From the NCBI RefSeq assembly GCF_011927905.1, contig NZ_JAATJL010000001.1, positions 1,364,001 to 1,428,000 on the forward strand: DNA of 64,000 nt, written 5' to 3'. The DNA is from Arthrobacter pigmenti (lineage in GTDB: Bacteria > Actinomycetota > Actinomycetes > Actinomycetales > Micrococcaceae). The notes under the pieces were generated by a model. That model was not told the DNA's origin. It ran no database searches and saw only the letters and a list, made by a program, of their open reading frames with translations. Position numbers and translations under genes: made by a program. Shown piece after piece: positions 11,685-19,811 of the stretch. Position 1 is the first letter of the stretch; each line of letters starts with the position of its first letter.

Positions 11685-11841
11685 TCAGAAGTCACTCTTA
11701 AAAAGCATGTCGGTGCGCGAGTCTGGCAAGCAGCACTCATGCAGGAGCAATAAGAAGCATTCTTTGGCTAAGCGCGAAATCATGCTCGTGATAAAAGAAG
11801 GACAGGATGAGCGTCACTATTGCCGCGAATGCAGTCAGTAA
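11677..11841 (+). CDS. Very small Cys/His protein, possible zinc-binding (54 aa)
   Basis: ATG at 11677 lies inside the end of the preceding gene (shared ATGGGTAG), a typical coupled start. The 54-residue product has a Cys in HSCRSNKKH and a CxxC pair in HYCRECSQ at the C-terminus, about 26 residues apart, with nearby histidines that could complete a zinc site. It resembles small zinc-ribbon proteins in general layout, but I cannot name a family. The overlap and the ordered Cys/His spacing are the main evidence that it is real. Confidence 0.5.
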   Translation: MGSQKSLLKSMSVRESGKQHSCRSNKKHSLAKREIMLVIKEGQDERHYCRECSQ

Positions 11842-11958
11842 GCGAACTCCGCATTTAACCTCTACTTTGGTCGGCCTCGGCCATAGCGGCCATAGCGGCT
11901 ATGGCGAAGCGCAGGGTTCATGCTGCACGATGCGTAAGACCTAGAAAGGAAACTATGA

Positions 11959-13063
11959 ATGAATAGACGCGCAACAGTCATCGATCATGCAATGCGGGCG
12001 GACGCCGAGTTTGTCGGGCGTGTCATTAGTGCGTTTCGCCGGCCGGAGCTGGCTGGGATTGCTCCTGTGGTTTCGTTTTGCCTCGGTAGGTATTTCTCAC
12101 TTTTCGTGCATGAAGGTTATGCGCGCCTGCCTGAAGTGGCGCCCCAACTTTTCGCGCCCTTGTCCCGGTAGCAAAAAGTGTGACTGCCCGGTCACGGCAT
12201 AGTTTGAAGTTCTTCGAAGATACTCGTCGGGGCATCGACGGCCAGATTGACTACTTCGAGGACGAGATTTTTCCTGCGCATGCCCGGCGGTCTCTCGGCA
12301 ATACTTAGTTGCCGCTTGCGCGTCGCTGGGAGACGGATCTCGGCTTCTACCGTTATGCGGGTCGGCTTGTGTCAACGACACATGCGGCGACTTTCGGTCT
12401 GAGGCTTGATCCGCAGACGATGTTTAACGAGGACGCAGGTCCCGAGATTGTTCGAATCATGACGGAATACGGTCAGTATTTCGGTGCACTTGGCGCCACG
12501 CTCGACGCCAAGGCAAGCTGGTTCCTGGATGAAGTTGATGTGTCGCAGTTCGGAGAACTGGGCGATGACGTCCACAGCGAACCCTACTACCAGCAAGTCT
12601 TCAATGGTGAGGCAACGCCGGGTATCAACGCCATGATTGCGGTCTTTCAGGCCAGTTGAACTTCGTTGATGTGCTCGTGCCATCAAGCCTGGAATACAGC
12701 CTTTTCAAGATCCGCTTCCTCACGGTCTACCAAGTGCTGCGCAGTCTTCAGATGCTGCGGGCCGAACGATCCTCTGACTTGAGTGCTGAATCCCTCGCGG
12801 CTATAGCTGGCATTGTAGATACCACCGAGGCGCAGATGAATGTCGATCCATCGGCTAAGCCGTTTCGCAACACACTCATGCATTATGGTCCGGACCGACG
12901 TATCAATCTCTCGCAAGTCGATGAAGATGATCTCATCGGCAGCTTGGTGCCGCTCTGCTACAACGGCCTGGCTGCAGGGGATCTCGCTGCGAAACTGGAT
13001 GTCTGCATCACACAGACGGCCGCTGGGCTGAACACTTGGGCGCAGAGTCAACTACGACAGTAG
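11959..13063 (+). pseudogene. Decayed gene for a ~365-aa hypothetical protein (one stop, two frameshifts)
   Basis: Four open segments read in one direction and join into one protein of about 365 residues. Frame 1 covers 11959-12171 (MNRRATVIDH to FAPLSR). A shift near 12165 leads to frame 3, which reads RHSLKFFEDTRRGIDGQIDY and hits an in-frame TAG at 12306-12308. The same frame resumes at 12309 and runs to 12659 (LGFYRYAGRLVS to AVFQAS). A second shift near 12655 leads to the final segment ending at 13063 (FVDVLVPSSLEYSLF to QSQLRQ). The segments abut without gaps, which is expected of one gene broken by small mutations rather than of four small genes. The last part resembles a helical cytosolic protein; no family is recognised. 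The 3' end overlaps the convergent HTH gene by 12 nt. Confidence 0.7.
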
Positions 13064-13453
13064 ATGATCATACGAACTTCTCATCTTCACCCCGGCTTCA
13101 ATCAGCCGCTTGCGCACCGTGTTGGCGCTGACATCCATGTGTCGGCCAATTGCCTCCAGCGAACAGCCTTGCTCGTAGAGTCGGATATCTTCTTCGACCA
13201 GACCTTCCGGCATCCCGCGTTGCCGCACCGGGATACCTTTGTCTCGCAGATGCTGACTGGCGCTGCCGCGGTGGATCCGATACTTCCCTGCAAGCACCTG
13301 GACCGGCACCCCTTCTTGGTACTCAGCTATGAGGTGCGTGGACTGCTCGGCAGTGATCCTACTAAAGCGAAGCGGAATGGGTGTCTCGATCCGCCCAGTG
13401 CCTGGATTTTCCCGCACACGTTCAATGAATTTTCGTAGTCTCGACAGAGACAA
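13052..13453 (-). CDS. Recombinase-like tandem helix-turn-helix protein
   Basis: The 133-residue product has two HTH units. The first, near residues 40-70, reads LIAEYQEGVPVQVLAGKYRI. The second, near 90-120, reads DIRLYEQGCSLEAIGRHMD followed by VSANTVRKRLIEAGV. These resemble the C-terminal DNA-binding part of serine recombinases and Hin-like transposase HTH domains, but no catalytic domain is present. Such orphan HTH proteins are common beside mobile DNA and may be recombinase remnants or small regulators. It overlaps the 3' end of the decayed gene at 11959-13063. The region from 11.1 to 13.5 kb therefore looks like a degraded mobile segment. Confidence 0.7.
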   Translation of the reverse strand: MSLSRLRKFIERVRENPGTGRIETPIPLRFSRITAEQSTHLIAEYQEGVPVQVLAGKYRIHRGSASQHLRDKGIPVRQRGMPEGLVEEDIRLYEQGCSLEAIGRHMDVSANTVRKRLIEAGVKMRSSYDHLLS

Positions 13454-13497
13454 ACTGTTGTCCTTTTAAAATAGGCATGTAGGACCCCCACCCAAAC

Positions 13498-13532
13498 AAA
13501 AGCACCCCGGTTCAAGGAACCGGAGTGCTTTT
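13498..13532. terminator. Rho-independent terminator, usable in both directions
   Basis: A 15-bp stem with one mismatch (AAAAGCACCCCGGTT against AACCGGAGTGCTTTT) and a 5-nt loop, flanked by A- and T-runs. It begins 8 bp past the stop of the response-regulator gene and would end its leftward transcript. Confidence 0.85.
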
Positions 13533-13539
13533 GGCCGGT

Positions 13540-14205
13540 CTAAATACCGGCCTGGACAGCGGCGACGGCGAGCTGTACCCGGTTCTCGACACCAAGCTGG
13601 TGCATCACTCGAGTGAGCCTGGCTTTGATGGCGGTCTCGCTCAGATGCACTTCGCGCGAGATCTGGGCATTCGTCCGGCCCTTCGCAATCGCCCGCACAA
13701 TACGCTGGTCCCGGGTATTGAGCAGCTGTAGCCGGGCCAGCACGGCGGAATCGGCCCCGCTAGCGGCTTCTGCCTCCCTCCGGCGGGGAAATACTCCCGC
13801 GACGAAGCCGCCACGGTGGGCGATACGCAACGCGGCCGCAATGTCCTCCAGAGTGAAGTCCCGGACCAGGAAGCTGCATGCGCCGGCCAGGAGCGCGGCT
13901 TCCATCTGCTCGACCGTTCGGTCCGAGCGCGGCGCCAACACGACAACCTTGACGGACGGGGCAACCCGTCGAATCTCCGGAATGGCCTCTAGTGCCCCGT
14001 GGTCAGTGATTTGCGAGTCGAGAAGAAGAATGTCCGGACTCTCTTCGCGCGCGCTGGCCACCGCGTCGCGGCCGCGGCTGCTGTAGCCGGTCAGCTCGAC
14101 GAAGGTGGACGTGCTGAGCAATTGAACCAGCCCGAGCCCGCTCAGGTAGTCCCCGCCAGCAACATGGACAGTCAATCGGCTCGCGTCCGAGCTATTAAGA
14201 TTCAC
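13540..14205 (-). CDS. NarL/FixJ-type response regulator with degenerate receiver
   Basis: The 221-residue protein has an N-terminal receiver fold (about 10-125) and a C-terminal LuxR-type HTH (about 160-218, LNTRDQRIVRAIAKGRTNAQ). The putative phosphoacceptor Asp is present in ILLLDSQ. However, the acidic pair that normally binds magnesium after strand 1 is Gly-Gly (VHVAGGDYL), the switch Thr/Ser is Ala (VVVLAPRSD) and the conserved Lys is Arg (CSFLVRDF). There is no histidine kinase next to it. It may therefore work without phosphorylation or sense something else. It is divergent from the secreted-protein/sortase pair at 14430-16467 and could regulate it across a 224-bp intergenic region. 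That link is inference from position only. Confidence 0.85.
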   Translation of the reverse strand: MNLNSSDASRLTVHVAGGDYLSGLGLVQLLSTSTFVELTGYSSRGRDAVASAREESPDILLLDSQITDHGALEAIPEIRRVAPSVKVVVLAPRSDRTVEQMEAALLAGACSFLVRDFTLEDIAAALRIAHRGGFVAGVFPRRREAEAASGADSAVLARLQLLNTRDQRIVRAIAKGRTNAQISREVHLSETAIKARLTRVMHQLGVENRVQLAVAAVQAGI

Positions 14206-14429
14206 GGCGATGTGCCCCCATATGCCTCATTGGTCACCCCCCAGTGACTTTCAGCCAATCTACAGGACTTTGTAAGCATGCTTTGTAACGAAAGGATCAC
14301 CATTCACGGACCCATCGGGCCTTCCAAGAGTCCGATCGGCCGTGTGACATGGGCTACAGGAGGCGCAACATACTAGGGAACTGCGCACCCCCTGGGGGAC
14401 CAGGGTCTTTTTATGAGGTGGAGTTGGAC

Positions 14430-15668
14430 ATGAATACTCGCAAAAGATTGCTCGCTGTCGGTGCCACGGCCGCGCTTACGTCAGGGAGCTTTTTCCTGGC
14501 CGCTGCCCCGGCACAGGCGGACGTCGATTCGCCTGAATGCCTCTCAGCGCAGGCACAGTTCGAGGCCGCACTTGCCGACGCTGACCTGAGCGCTGAAGTT
14601 GTCGCACAGCTTGGCATAGCGCTCCAGGCGGTTCTGGATGCACAGGCCGTGCTGGACGGGCTTGAGCTGGAAGTTGACCTTGCAGTAGAGGAGGCACGGG
14701 CCAACCTTGATGCCGCGTTGCAGCTTCTCGCGGACGCGCAGCTGACTGTCGATGACCTGGAAGCCGATGTTCAGGTGATCCTTGACGGATTGCTGGCGGA
14801 TCTCTTGATTGATCTCGACGCTGCAATTTCCGACCGGGAAGATGCGGAAGGGCTCGTGGACGGACTGGAAGCGCAAATCCAAGCCCTCCTTGATCTTGGG
14901 ATACTCCCCGGAGACCCTGATCTGCTTGCACTTGAAACTCAGCTCGACCTAGCACTTGATCTCCTTGACGAGGCAGAAGGCGAGGTCCTCGACATTCAAG
15001 CCGTGGTTTCGCTCCTGCAGGGCGGTGATCTGGACGCCATCCTCGCAGCAGACCTCAGCGCGCTGTTGACCGCTGACGAGCTGCAGGCGCTGCTTGATCT
15101 CGATGCCGCCTTGGACGTTTTGGCCCAGCTCGAGCTCGACATCCTGGATCTCCAGGCTGCTTTGGACGCCGCTCTGAACCTCAACCTCGACGAGATCCTT
15201 GCAGCACAGCTGGACCTGGACATCGCACTAGGCCTGCTGGATGACCTTCGGATCATCGTCGGGGACATCGACGTTGACGACGCCGAACTCGAAGCACTCT
15301 TCGCCGCGGCGATCGCTGCGTGCAGCGGAGCGGACGCCGGCATCGATATTGACATCATCGTCGATGTCAACGTAGACGGCTCTGATGTCAACGTGAACGG
15401 ATCGGATGACGATGACGATGACGATGACCACGATGGAGGTGGAGCCGGTGGCGGAGGGTCCTCCTACGATGATGACGATGACAAAGCCACCGCTGCGGGC
15501 GGAACCTACCGGTCAAGCAACCGCGGGATGAACATCCAGACGGCGGCTGCTTCCACAACCGCTGAGCCTGCAAACCTCGCCGGGCTTGCAGGCGTAGCCG
15601 GCGTCGGAGTCCTACTGACGGCTGCAGCACTCCGGCTGCACTCCCGGAAGTCCTCCAACCAGGCATAA
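14430..15668 (+). CDS. Secreted, very acidic, coiled-coil-like surface protein; probable sortase substrate
   Basis: I chose ATG 14430, preceded by GAGGTGGAG, because it starts directly at a signal peptide (RKRLLAVGATAALTSGSFFL, cleavage near AQA-DV). An upstream start would add 27 unlikely residues. The mature part (about 35-330) is almost entirely Leu, Ala, Asp and Glu in irregular heptads, suggesting long helices. It is followed by a run of eight Asp, a glycine linker, a second Asp-rich patch (YDDDDDK) and a C-terminal hydrophobic segment ending in Arg/Lys (LRLHSRKSSNQA). That tail resembles a cell-wall sorting signal, but there is no LPxTG. The segment NIQTAA sits about 25 residues before the hydrophobic stretch and recalls N-x-Q-T class B motifs. 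A class F-like sortase is encoded immediately downstream. A polyaspartate tail could bind metal ions. No known family is recognised. Confidence 0.8.
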   Translation: MNTRKRLLAVGATAALTSGSFFLAAAPAQADVDSPECLSAQAQFEAALADADLSAEVVAQLGIALQAVLDAQAVLDGLELEVDLAVEEARANLDAALQLLADAQLTVDDLEADVQVILDGLLADLLIDLDAAISDREDAEGLVDGLEAQIQALLDLGILPGDPDLLALETQLDLALDLLDEAEGEVLDIQAVVSLLQGGDLDAILAADLSALLTADELQALLDLDAALDVLAQLELDILDLQAALDAALNLNLDEILAAQLDLDIALGLLDDLRIIVGDIDVDDAELEALFAAAIAACSGADAGIDIDIIVDVNVDGSDVNVNGSDDDDDDDDHDGGGAGGGGSSYDDDDDKATAAGGTYRSSNRGMNIQTAAASTTAEPANLAGLAGVAGVGVLLTAAALRLHSRKSSNQA

Positions 15669-15674
15669 CGGGTG

Positions 15675-15716
15675 GGGTGCGGACGCAGTAACCTGCGCCC
15701 GCACCCTCCTTTTGTT
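15675..15716 (+). terminator. Rho-independent terminator after the acidic surface-protein gene
   Basis: A 14-bp GC-rich stem with one mismatch (GGGTGCGGACGCAG against CTGCGCCCGCACCC), a 4-nt loop TAAC, then TCCTTTTGTTTT. It lies 6 bp after the stop and before the sortase gene, so sortase may be made by partial read-through or its own promoter. Confidence 0.85.
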
Positions 15717-15744
15717 TTGCGGATCGACCAGCGAAGAGGCACGC

Positions 15745-16467
15745 ATGGATCAGGAAGACACCATAGTGAGTAGAATTTCCGCGCGGAAGGGCGCGCGGGT
15801 GATTGTCGTCGTCGTTGCCTTCCTGGTGGCGGCGCTCAGCCTTTCGGTGCTGTTCCTCGGACTGCCAACCGAACGCGCTGCGGACGCACTATCACCAGAC
15901 GATCCAACCGGCGTCGCCTCACTTGAGGCGAGCGAGCAATCTGGCGAGCCTGGCCTTGCGGCGCAGGCTCCCGCGCCATCAGCCACGCCGACAGCCGTAT
16001 CCTCCGACCAGCCGGACACCGAGGCGCCGGCGAGCGCACCGACCTGGTTGACCTACCCGGCAGCAGGAATCGACATGGCCATCACGCCCCTGACTCCAAC
16101 ACCGGCCGAGGTCGAGAGCCAGTCGCTTGTCCCTCCGCTCACCAAGGACCTCTATTGGCTCACACCGTTCGGTGCGCCGGGGGAGGGCTCGGACGACACC
16201 ACCTACCTCACCGGGCACAGCTGGGATGATCAGGCTGCGCCGATGAACAGTTTGAGCACGCAGGCGGCCGTCGGTGACACCATCACTGTGCGCACTGAGG
16301 CCGGGACGGTTGAATACACGGTGGATTCGGTCACCACCCATGACAAGGACACACTGCGCACCAGCGACATCTGGGCGATCTCACCGCATCGGCTGGTCCT
16401 GATCAGCTGCTACACCGAGGATCTATGGGGTCGGAACATTGTTGTCACGGCGATGCCGAGCCAATGA
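15745..16467 (+). CDS. Class F-like sortase
   Basis: The start at ATG 15745 follows GAAGAGG; the product is 240 residues. A single N-terminal membrane anchor (IVVVVAFLVAALSLSVLFLG) is followed by a Pro/Ala/Thr/Ser-rich linker and a sortase domain in the C-terminal half. Catalytic residues are visible: His in LTGHSWDD, Cys in LVLISCYTED and Arg in WGRNIVV. The ISCY context and short domain fit actinobacterial class F sortases. These are transpeptidases that cleave a sorting motif and attach proteins to peptidoglycan outside the membrane. The only plausible substrate next to it is the acidic protein at 14430-15668, which lacks LPxTG. Confidence 0.88.
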   Translation: MDQEDTIVSRISARKGARVIVVVVAFLVAALSLSVLFLGLPTERAADALSPDDPTGVASLEASEQSGEPGLAAQAPAPSATPTAVSSDQPDTEAPASAPTWLTYPAAGIDMAITPLTPTPAEVESQSLVPPLTKDLYWLTPFGAPGEGSDDTTYLTGHSWDDQAAPMNSLSTQAAVGDTITVRTEAGTVEYTVDSVTTHDKDTLRTSDIWAISPHRLVLISCYTEDLWGRNIVVTAMPSQ

Positions 16468-16471
16468 ACGC

Positions 16472-17419
16472 TCAGGTAGAGGGCGCTTCCTTTGGATCGT
16501 TCCCGTAGGCCTTCAGGACACGGTCAGCCGCGCCGCCGAGGTTCCACTCGACGGCTAGCCGCTTAAGCTCGCCGTGAGCGGACGCATCAAGGGGTTGGAT
16601 GCGGGACTCGAAGGGCCCAAGGTCCAGGTCCCTTACGACCCCGACGACGACGGGGGCCACAGCGAGGTAGTCCGCCGCTGCGCTGAGCTTCTGCCGGATG
16701 GACGCGGACATGGACGCGGACTCATCAACACTTGCCTCGATGATCCCGTCCAGGTCAACAAACTCCTTCAGCAGGCTTGCCGCAGTCTTCTCGCCAATTC
16801 CGGAGACGCCGGGCAGCCCGTCGGACGTATCACCCCGCAGTGCAGCGAAATCCGCATACTGTCCGGGCAGAACACCGTACTTCCCAACGACCGTCACATC
16901 CGTCACTGACTCAAGCTTGCTCATCCCGCGTGCCGTGTAGAGCACGCGCACGCCACTGTCATCATCGACCAGTTGGAAGAGGTCCCTGTCTCCGGTGACT
17001 ATGTCAACGGGAATTTCCGCCTGGCTCGCGAGGCTGCCGATGACGTCGTCGGCCTCGTGGTCGGCAGCGCCGATCACCGGGATCCTGAGGGCGGCCAGCA
17101 CTTCCCGGATCAGTGGGAGCTGACTGATCAGCCCGGGCGGGGTCTCCTCCACGTCGACGCCGCCATCCACGACTTTCGCGACGCGGTGCTCCTTGTAACT
17201 GGGAATCAGGTCGACGCGCCACCCCGGCCGCCAATTGTTGTCCCAGCAAGCCACCAGGTGCGTTGGTTCGTAGTCGGTGACGAGGCGGGCGATCATGTCG
17301 AGCAGGCCGCGCGCAGCGTTCACGGGCGTACCGTCTGGCGCCTTCAGGCTGTCCGGCAGCCCGTAGAACGCGCGGAAGTAGAGGGAGGGAGTATCCAGAA
17401 GCATCAATCGGTCGGCCAC
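16472..17419 (-). CDS. 5'-3' exonuclease (FEN/Pol I N-domain family)
   Basis: A stand-alone 5' nuclease of about 315 residues, matching the PIN-like exonuclease domain of DNA polymerase I. Acidic metal-binding residues are visible in LMLLDTPSLYFRAFYG, DHEADDVIGSLA, VTGDRDLFQLV and LRGDTSDGLPG. The helix-hairpin-helix GVSGIGEKTAASLL follows the last of these. I prefer GTG 17419 over the longer frame starting at 17503, because the conserved fold begins with DRLMLLDT and AGGATCTAGG lies just upstream. It probably removes flaps or RNA primers. It converges on the sortase gene with only 4 bp between. Confidence 0.88.
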   Translation of the reverse strand: MADRLMLLDTPSLYFRAFYGLPDSLKAPDGTPVNAARGLLDMIARLVTDYEPTHLVACWDNNWRPGWRVDLIPSYKEHRVAKVVDGGVDVEETPPGLISQLPLIREVLAALRIPVIGAADHEADDVIGSLASQAEIPVDIVTGDRDLFQLVDDDSGVRVLYTARGMSKLESVTDVTVVGKYGVLPGQYADFAALRGDTSDGLPGVSGIGEKTAASLLKEFVDLDGIIEASVDESASMSASIRQKLSAAADYLAVAPVVVGVVRDLDLGPFESRIQPLDASAHGELKRLAVEWNLGGAADRVLKAYGNDPKEAPST

Positions 17420-17558
17420 ACCTAGATCCTGCCATGACAGGCGCGAAGCGTCGCACCTCAATTTATCCACTCGATTGAAAAAAACTCTTGAACCTTCGAG
17501 CATTTCGGTACAAACTAGTGATCGGGCAACTCACACCTAAACGAATGTTGGGGAAATC

Positions 17559-17720
17559 ATGAGTGGAATGATGCGGTGCCGCCACTGCCAGAGGACCTGG
17601 ATTGTGGAGAGCAAAACCGCTGAAACGGTCACCTCGCAGAACCACGCCTTCCTTAATCCGGGCCACAAGACTGTGACCGTCTGGAAGCCGTCCGCGGAGC
17701 CTGCCGGCGCTTACGCCTGA
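17559..17720 (+). CDS. Small CxxC protein (53 aa), unknown function
   Basis: ATG 17559 follows GTTGGGG at a normal distance. The 53-residue product carries CRHC near its N-terminus, then a His in QNHAFLNPGH, so a half zinc ribbon is possible. It is basic and has no membrane segment. It lies alone between a leftward exonuclease and a rightward phosphatase gene. I recognise no family; the good ribosome-binding site and Cys/His content are the support. Confidence 0.5.
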   Translation: MSGMMRCRHCQRTWIVESKTAETVTSQNHAFLNPGHKTVTVWKPSAEPAGAYA

Positions 17721-17788
17721 TTCCCCATTCGAACAAGCGGGAGAGCCCACGTGCCGGCGGCGATACCCGGCCGTGAAAGACTATTTGC

Positions 17789-18898
17789 ATGGCAACCGAA
17801 AGCTCACCCGCCCCGTCTCCCAAGGAAGGTGTGCGGGAACGCACCCACCTCGGCCTTCTGATCGGCGATACCTGGCATTCACTCCAAACCCGCGTGGCCG
17901 AGCACCGCGGACGTGTCGAAACGATCATCCCCTACACCGGCTACGGAACCACCCAGTGGATCCGGGTCCTCGGCCGCGTGGTGCTGTCCAACCCCCGCGA
18001 CTTGAAGCCGATAGCCGGCAAGGAAATGATGAAGCCGCTGAAGGAAGGGCTGCGGGGCTGGCGGAACTTCACCAGCGCTCCGGTCCGCTATGCGGAGGTG
18101 ACGCTGGAATTTAACGGCTCCAGCGCCGTCGTGCATGCTGATCGCGGCGGAGTGATAGACGTCCACATTGAAGCCGATCTGGAGCCCGGGTGGCACAACG
18201 TCCGCCTGCGGTCGGGCGACTCCGTGGTGGCGGACGCACCGGTCCGCGTCGTCGAGGACAATGTGACCTTCGGTGTTGTGTCCGACATTGATGACACCGT
18301 CATGGTCACCGCGCTCCCGCGGCCGTTCCTCGCCGCCTGGAACACCTTCGTGCTGGACGAACATGCCCGCACACCCACTCCGGGGATGTCGGTCCTGATG
18401 GAGCGGATTGTCCGCAAGAACCCAGATGCACCGGTCCTGTATCTGTCCACCGGCGCCTGGAATGTAGCCCCTGCGCTGACCCGCTTCCTGTCCCGGAACC
18501 TGTACCCGGCCGGACCCAAACTGCTGACGGACTGGGGGCCTACCCGTGACAGGTGGTTCCGTAGCGGGCAGGAGCACAAACGCTCATCGCTGGAGCGGCT
18601 GGCGAAGGAGTTCCCCGAGGTCAAATGGCTCCTGATCGGCGACGACGGCCAGCATGATGAAGCGATCTACGCCGAGTTCGCCAGTAATCACCCGGACAAC
18701 GTCGCGGCGATCGCGATCCGCCAGCTTTCGGCCGGTGAGGCGGTTCTCGCCGGTGGACGGTCGAAGTCACACCCGACGGAGTCCACGCCCGGGGTTCCAT
18801 GGATCTACGCGCGGGATGGAGCCGGGATGTCGGAGCAGCTGAGCGCCCTGGGCATCGTGGAGGACGTTGTGCGCATTGATCCCGAAGACGAAGCCTAA
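17789..18898 (+). CDS. App1-family phosphatase domain protein (DUF2183)
   Basis: A 369-residue protein with a beta-rich N-terminal half and a C-terminal HAD-like catalytic domain from about residue 165. The nucleophile motif DIDDT (VVSDIDDTVMV), the serine/threonine motif YLSTGAWN and the acidic motif LLIGDDGQHDE mark it as App1/DUF2183, the family of yeast phosphatidate phosphatase App1. It probably dephosphorylates a lipid or nucleotide-like phosphate. There is no signal peptide. No strong ribosome-binding site is seen upstream of ATG 17789. Confidence 0.88.
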   Translation: MATESSPAPSPKEGVRERTHLGLLIGDTWHSLQTRVAEHRGRVETIIPYTGYGTTQWIRVLGRVVLSNPRDLKPIAGKEMMKPLKEGLRGWRNFTSAPVRYAEVTLEFNGSSAVVHADRGGVIDVHIEADLEPGWHNVRLRSGDSVVADAPVRVVEDNVTFGVVSDIDDTVMVTALPRPFLAAWNTFVLDEHARTPTPGMSVLMERIVRKNPDAPVLYLSTGAWNVAPALTRFLSRNLYPAGPKLLTDWGPTRDRWFRSGQEHKRSSLERLAKEFPEVKWLLIGDDGQHDEAIYAEFASNHPDNVAAIAIRQLSAGEAVLAGGRSKSHPTESTPGVPWIYARDGAGMSEQLSALGIVEDVVRIDPEDEA

Positions 18899-18914
18899 GG
18901 TAGCCGAATAGGGC

Positions 18915-19811
18915 TCAGGGTGACCGGACGACGCCGTCGCTTGCCTTCGCTGCCTTCGCGGGGGCAACAGGCGGCAGGGGTTTGTAGACCCAGGCCACGA
19001 GCACCACGGAAGTGATCATGAGCAGGAACCACGAACCCAGCTTGTCCGGTGAGACGGGATGCCAGCCGTCCACCTGATCCGGGTACAGCCAGGCACCGGA
19101 CAAGGTTCCGATGTTCTCTGCCAGCCAGATGAAGGCGGCAACAAGCAGGAAGGCCAGGATCAGCGGCATTCGATAGTGCCTGCGGAACACGCGGAAGTGC
19201 ATGATGCACGGACCGTAGATGACCAACACCGCGGCGAGCAGGATCCAACGGGCGTCGAAGATGAAGTGGTGGGTGAAGAAGTTCGTGTAGATGGCGGCCG
19301 CAACGACCGCAGTGATCCAGCGGCGTGGATACCGGGCGAACTTCAGGTCGAACAGCCGGTACACGCGCACCATATAAGAACCCACCGCCGCGTACATGAA
19401 ACCGCTGAATAGGGGCACGGCTCCCAGGCGCAGAACGCCGTCCGCCTCGTAGGACCAGGACCCCACGTCTGTCTTGAAGAGTTCCATGACGGTCCCGACA
19501 AGGTGAAACAGGATGATGACGCGTAGCTCGCGGGCCGTCTCCAGCCTGGTGGTGATCATCAAAACCTGGATGATGATCGCGGCGATGGTCAGGAAGTCGT
19601 TGCGGGCGAGCACCGCGTCCGCCGGGTACCAGAGCCGCGCACCCACAATTACGATGAGGAGCGCGGCTCCGAAGATGCAGGCCCAGCCCTGCTTGAGTCC
19701 GAAGACGAGGAACTCCGCGAGCCTGGCGCGGCCGCCGTTGGCCGGGGCGCGGTCCAGGAACCCGTGCGCCCAGTCATCGATCCCCTGCTCGAGGGCGGTG
19801 AACTTCTTCAC
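18915..19811 (-). CDS. DUF817 family integral membrane protein
   Basis: The 298-residue protein has about eight membrane segments (for example IFGAALLIVIVGARLWY, LAAVLVIYGPCIMHF and MPLILAFLLVAAFIWLAENI). It matches the DUF817 (YoaT) family through FELFKT-like MELFKTDVGSW, EADGVLRLGAVPLFSGFMYA and HHFIFDARW. The function of the family is unknown. Its start overlaps the end of the upstream MpaB-type gene by 4 nt, so they form an operon. Confidence 0.88.
   Translation of the reverse strand: MKKFTALEQGIDDWAHGFLDRAPANGGRARLAEFLVFGLKQGWACIFGAALLIVIVGARLWYPADAVLARNDFLTIAAIIIQVLMITTRLETARELRVIILFHLVGTVMELFKTDVGSWSYEADGVLRLGAVPLFSGFMYAAVGSYMVRVYRLFDLKFARYPRRWITAVVAAAIYTNFFTHHFIFDARWILLAAVLVIYGPCIMHFRVFRRHYRMPLILAFLLVAAFIWLAENIGTLSGAWLYPDQVDGWHPVSPDKLGSWFLLMITSVVLVAWVYKPLPPVAPAKAAKASDGVVRSP

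Noticed and set aside
14411..15391. Long antisense frames under the acidic protein gene
   Set aside because: They are serine/alanine- or arginine-rich mirror frames caused by the repetitive Asp/Leu codons; the plus-strand gene has a signal peptide, ribosome-binding site and terminator.
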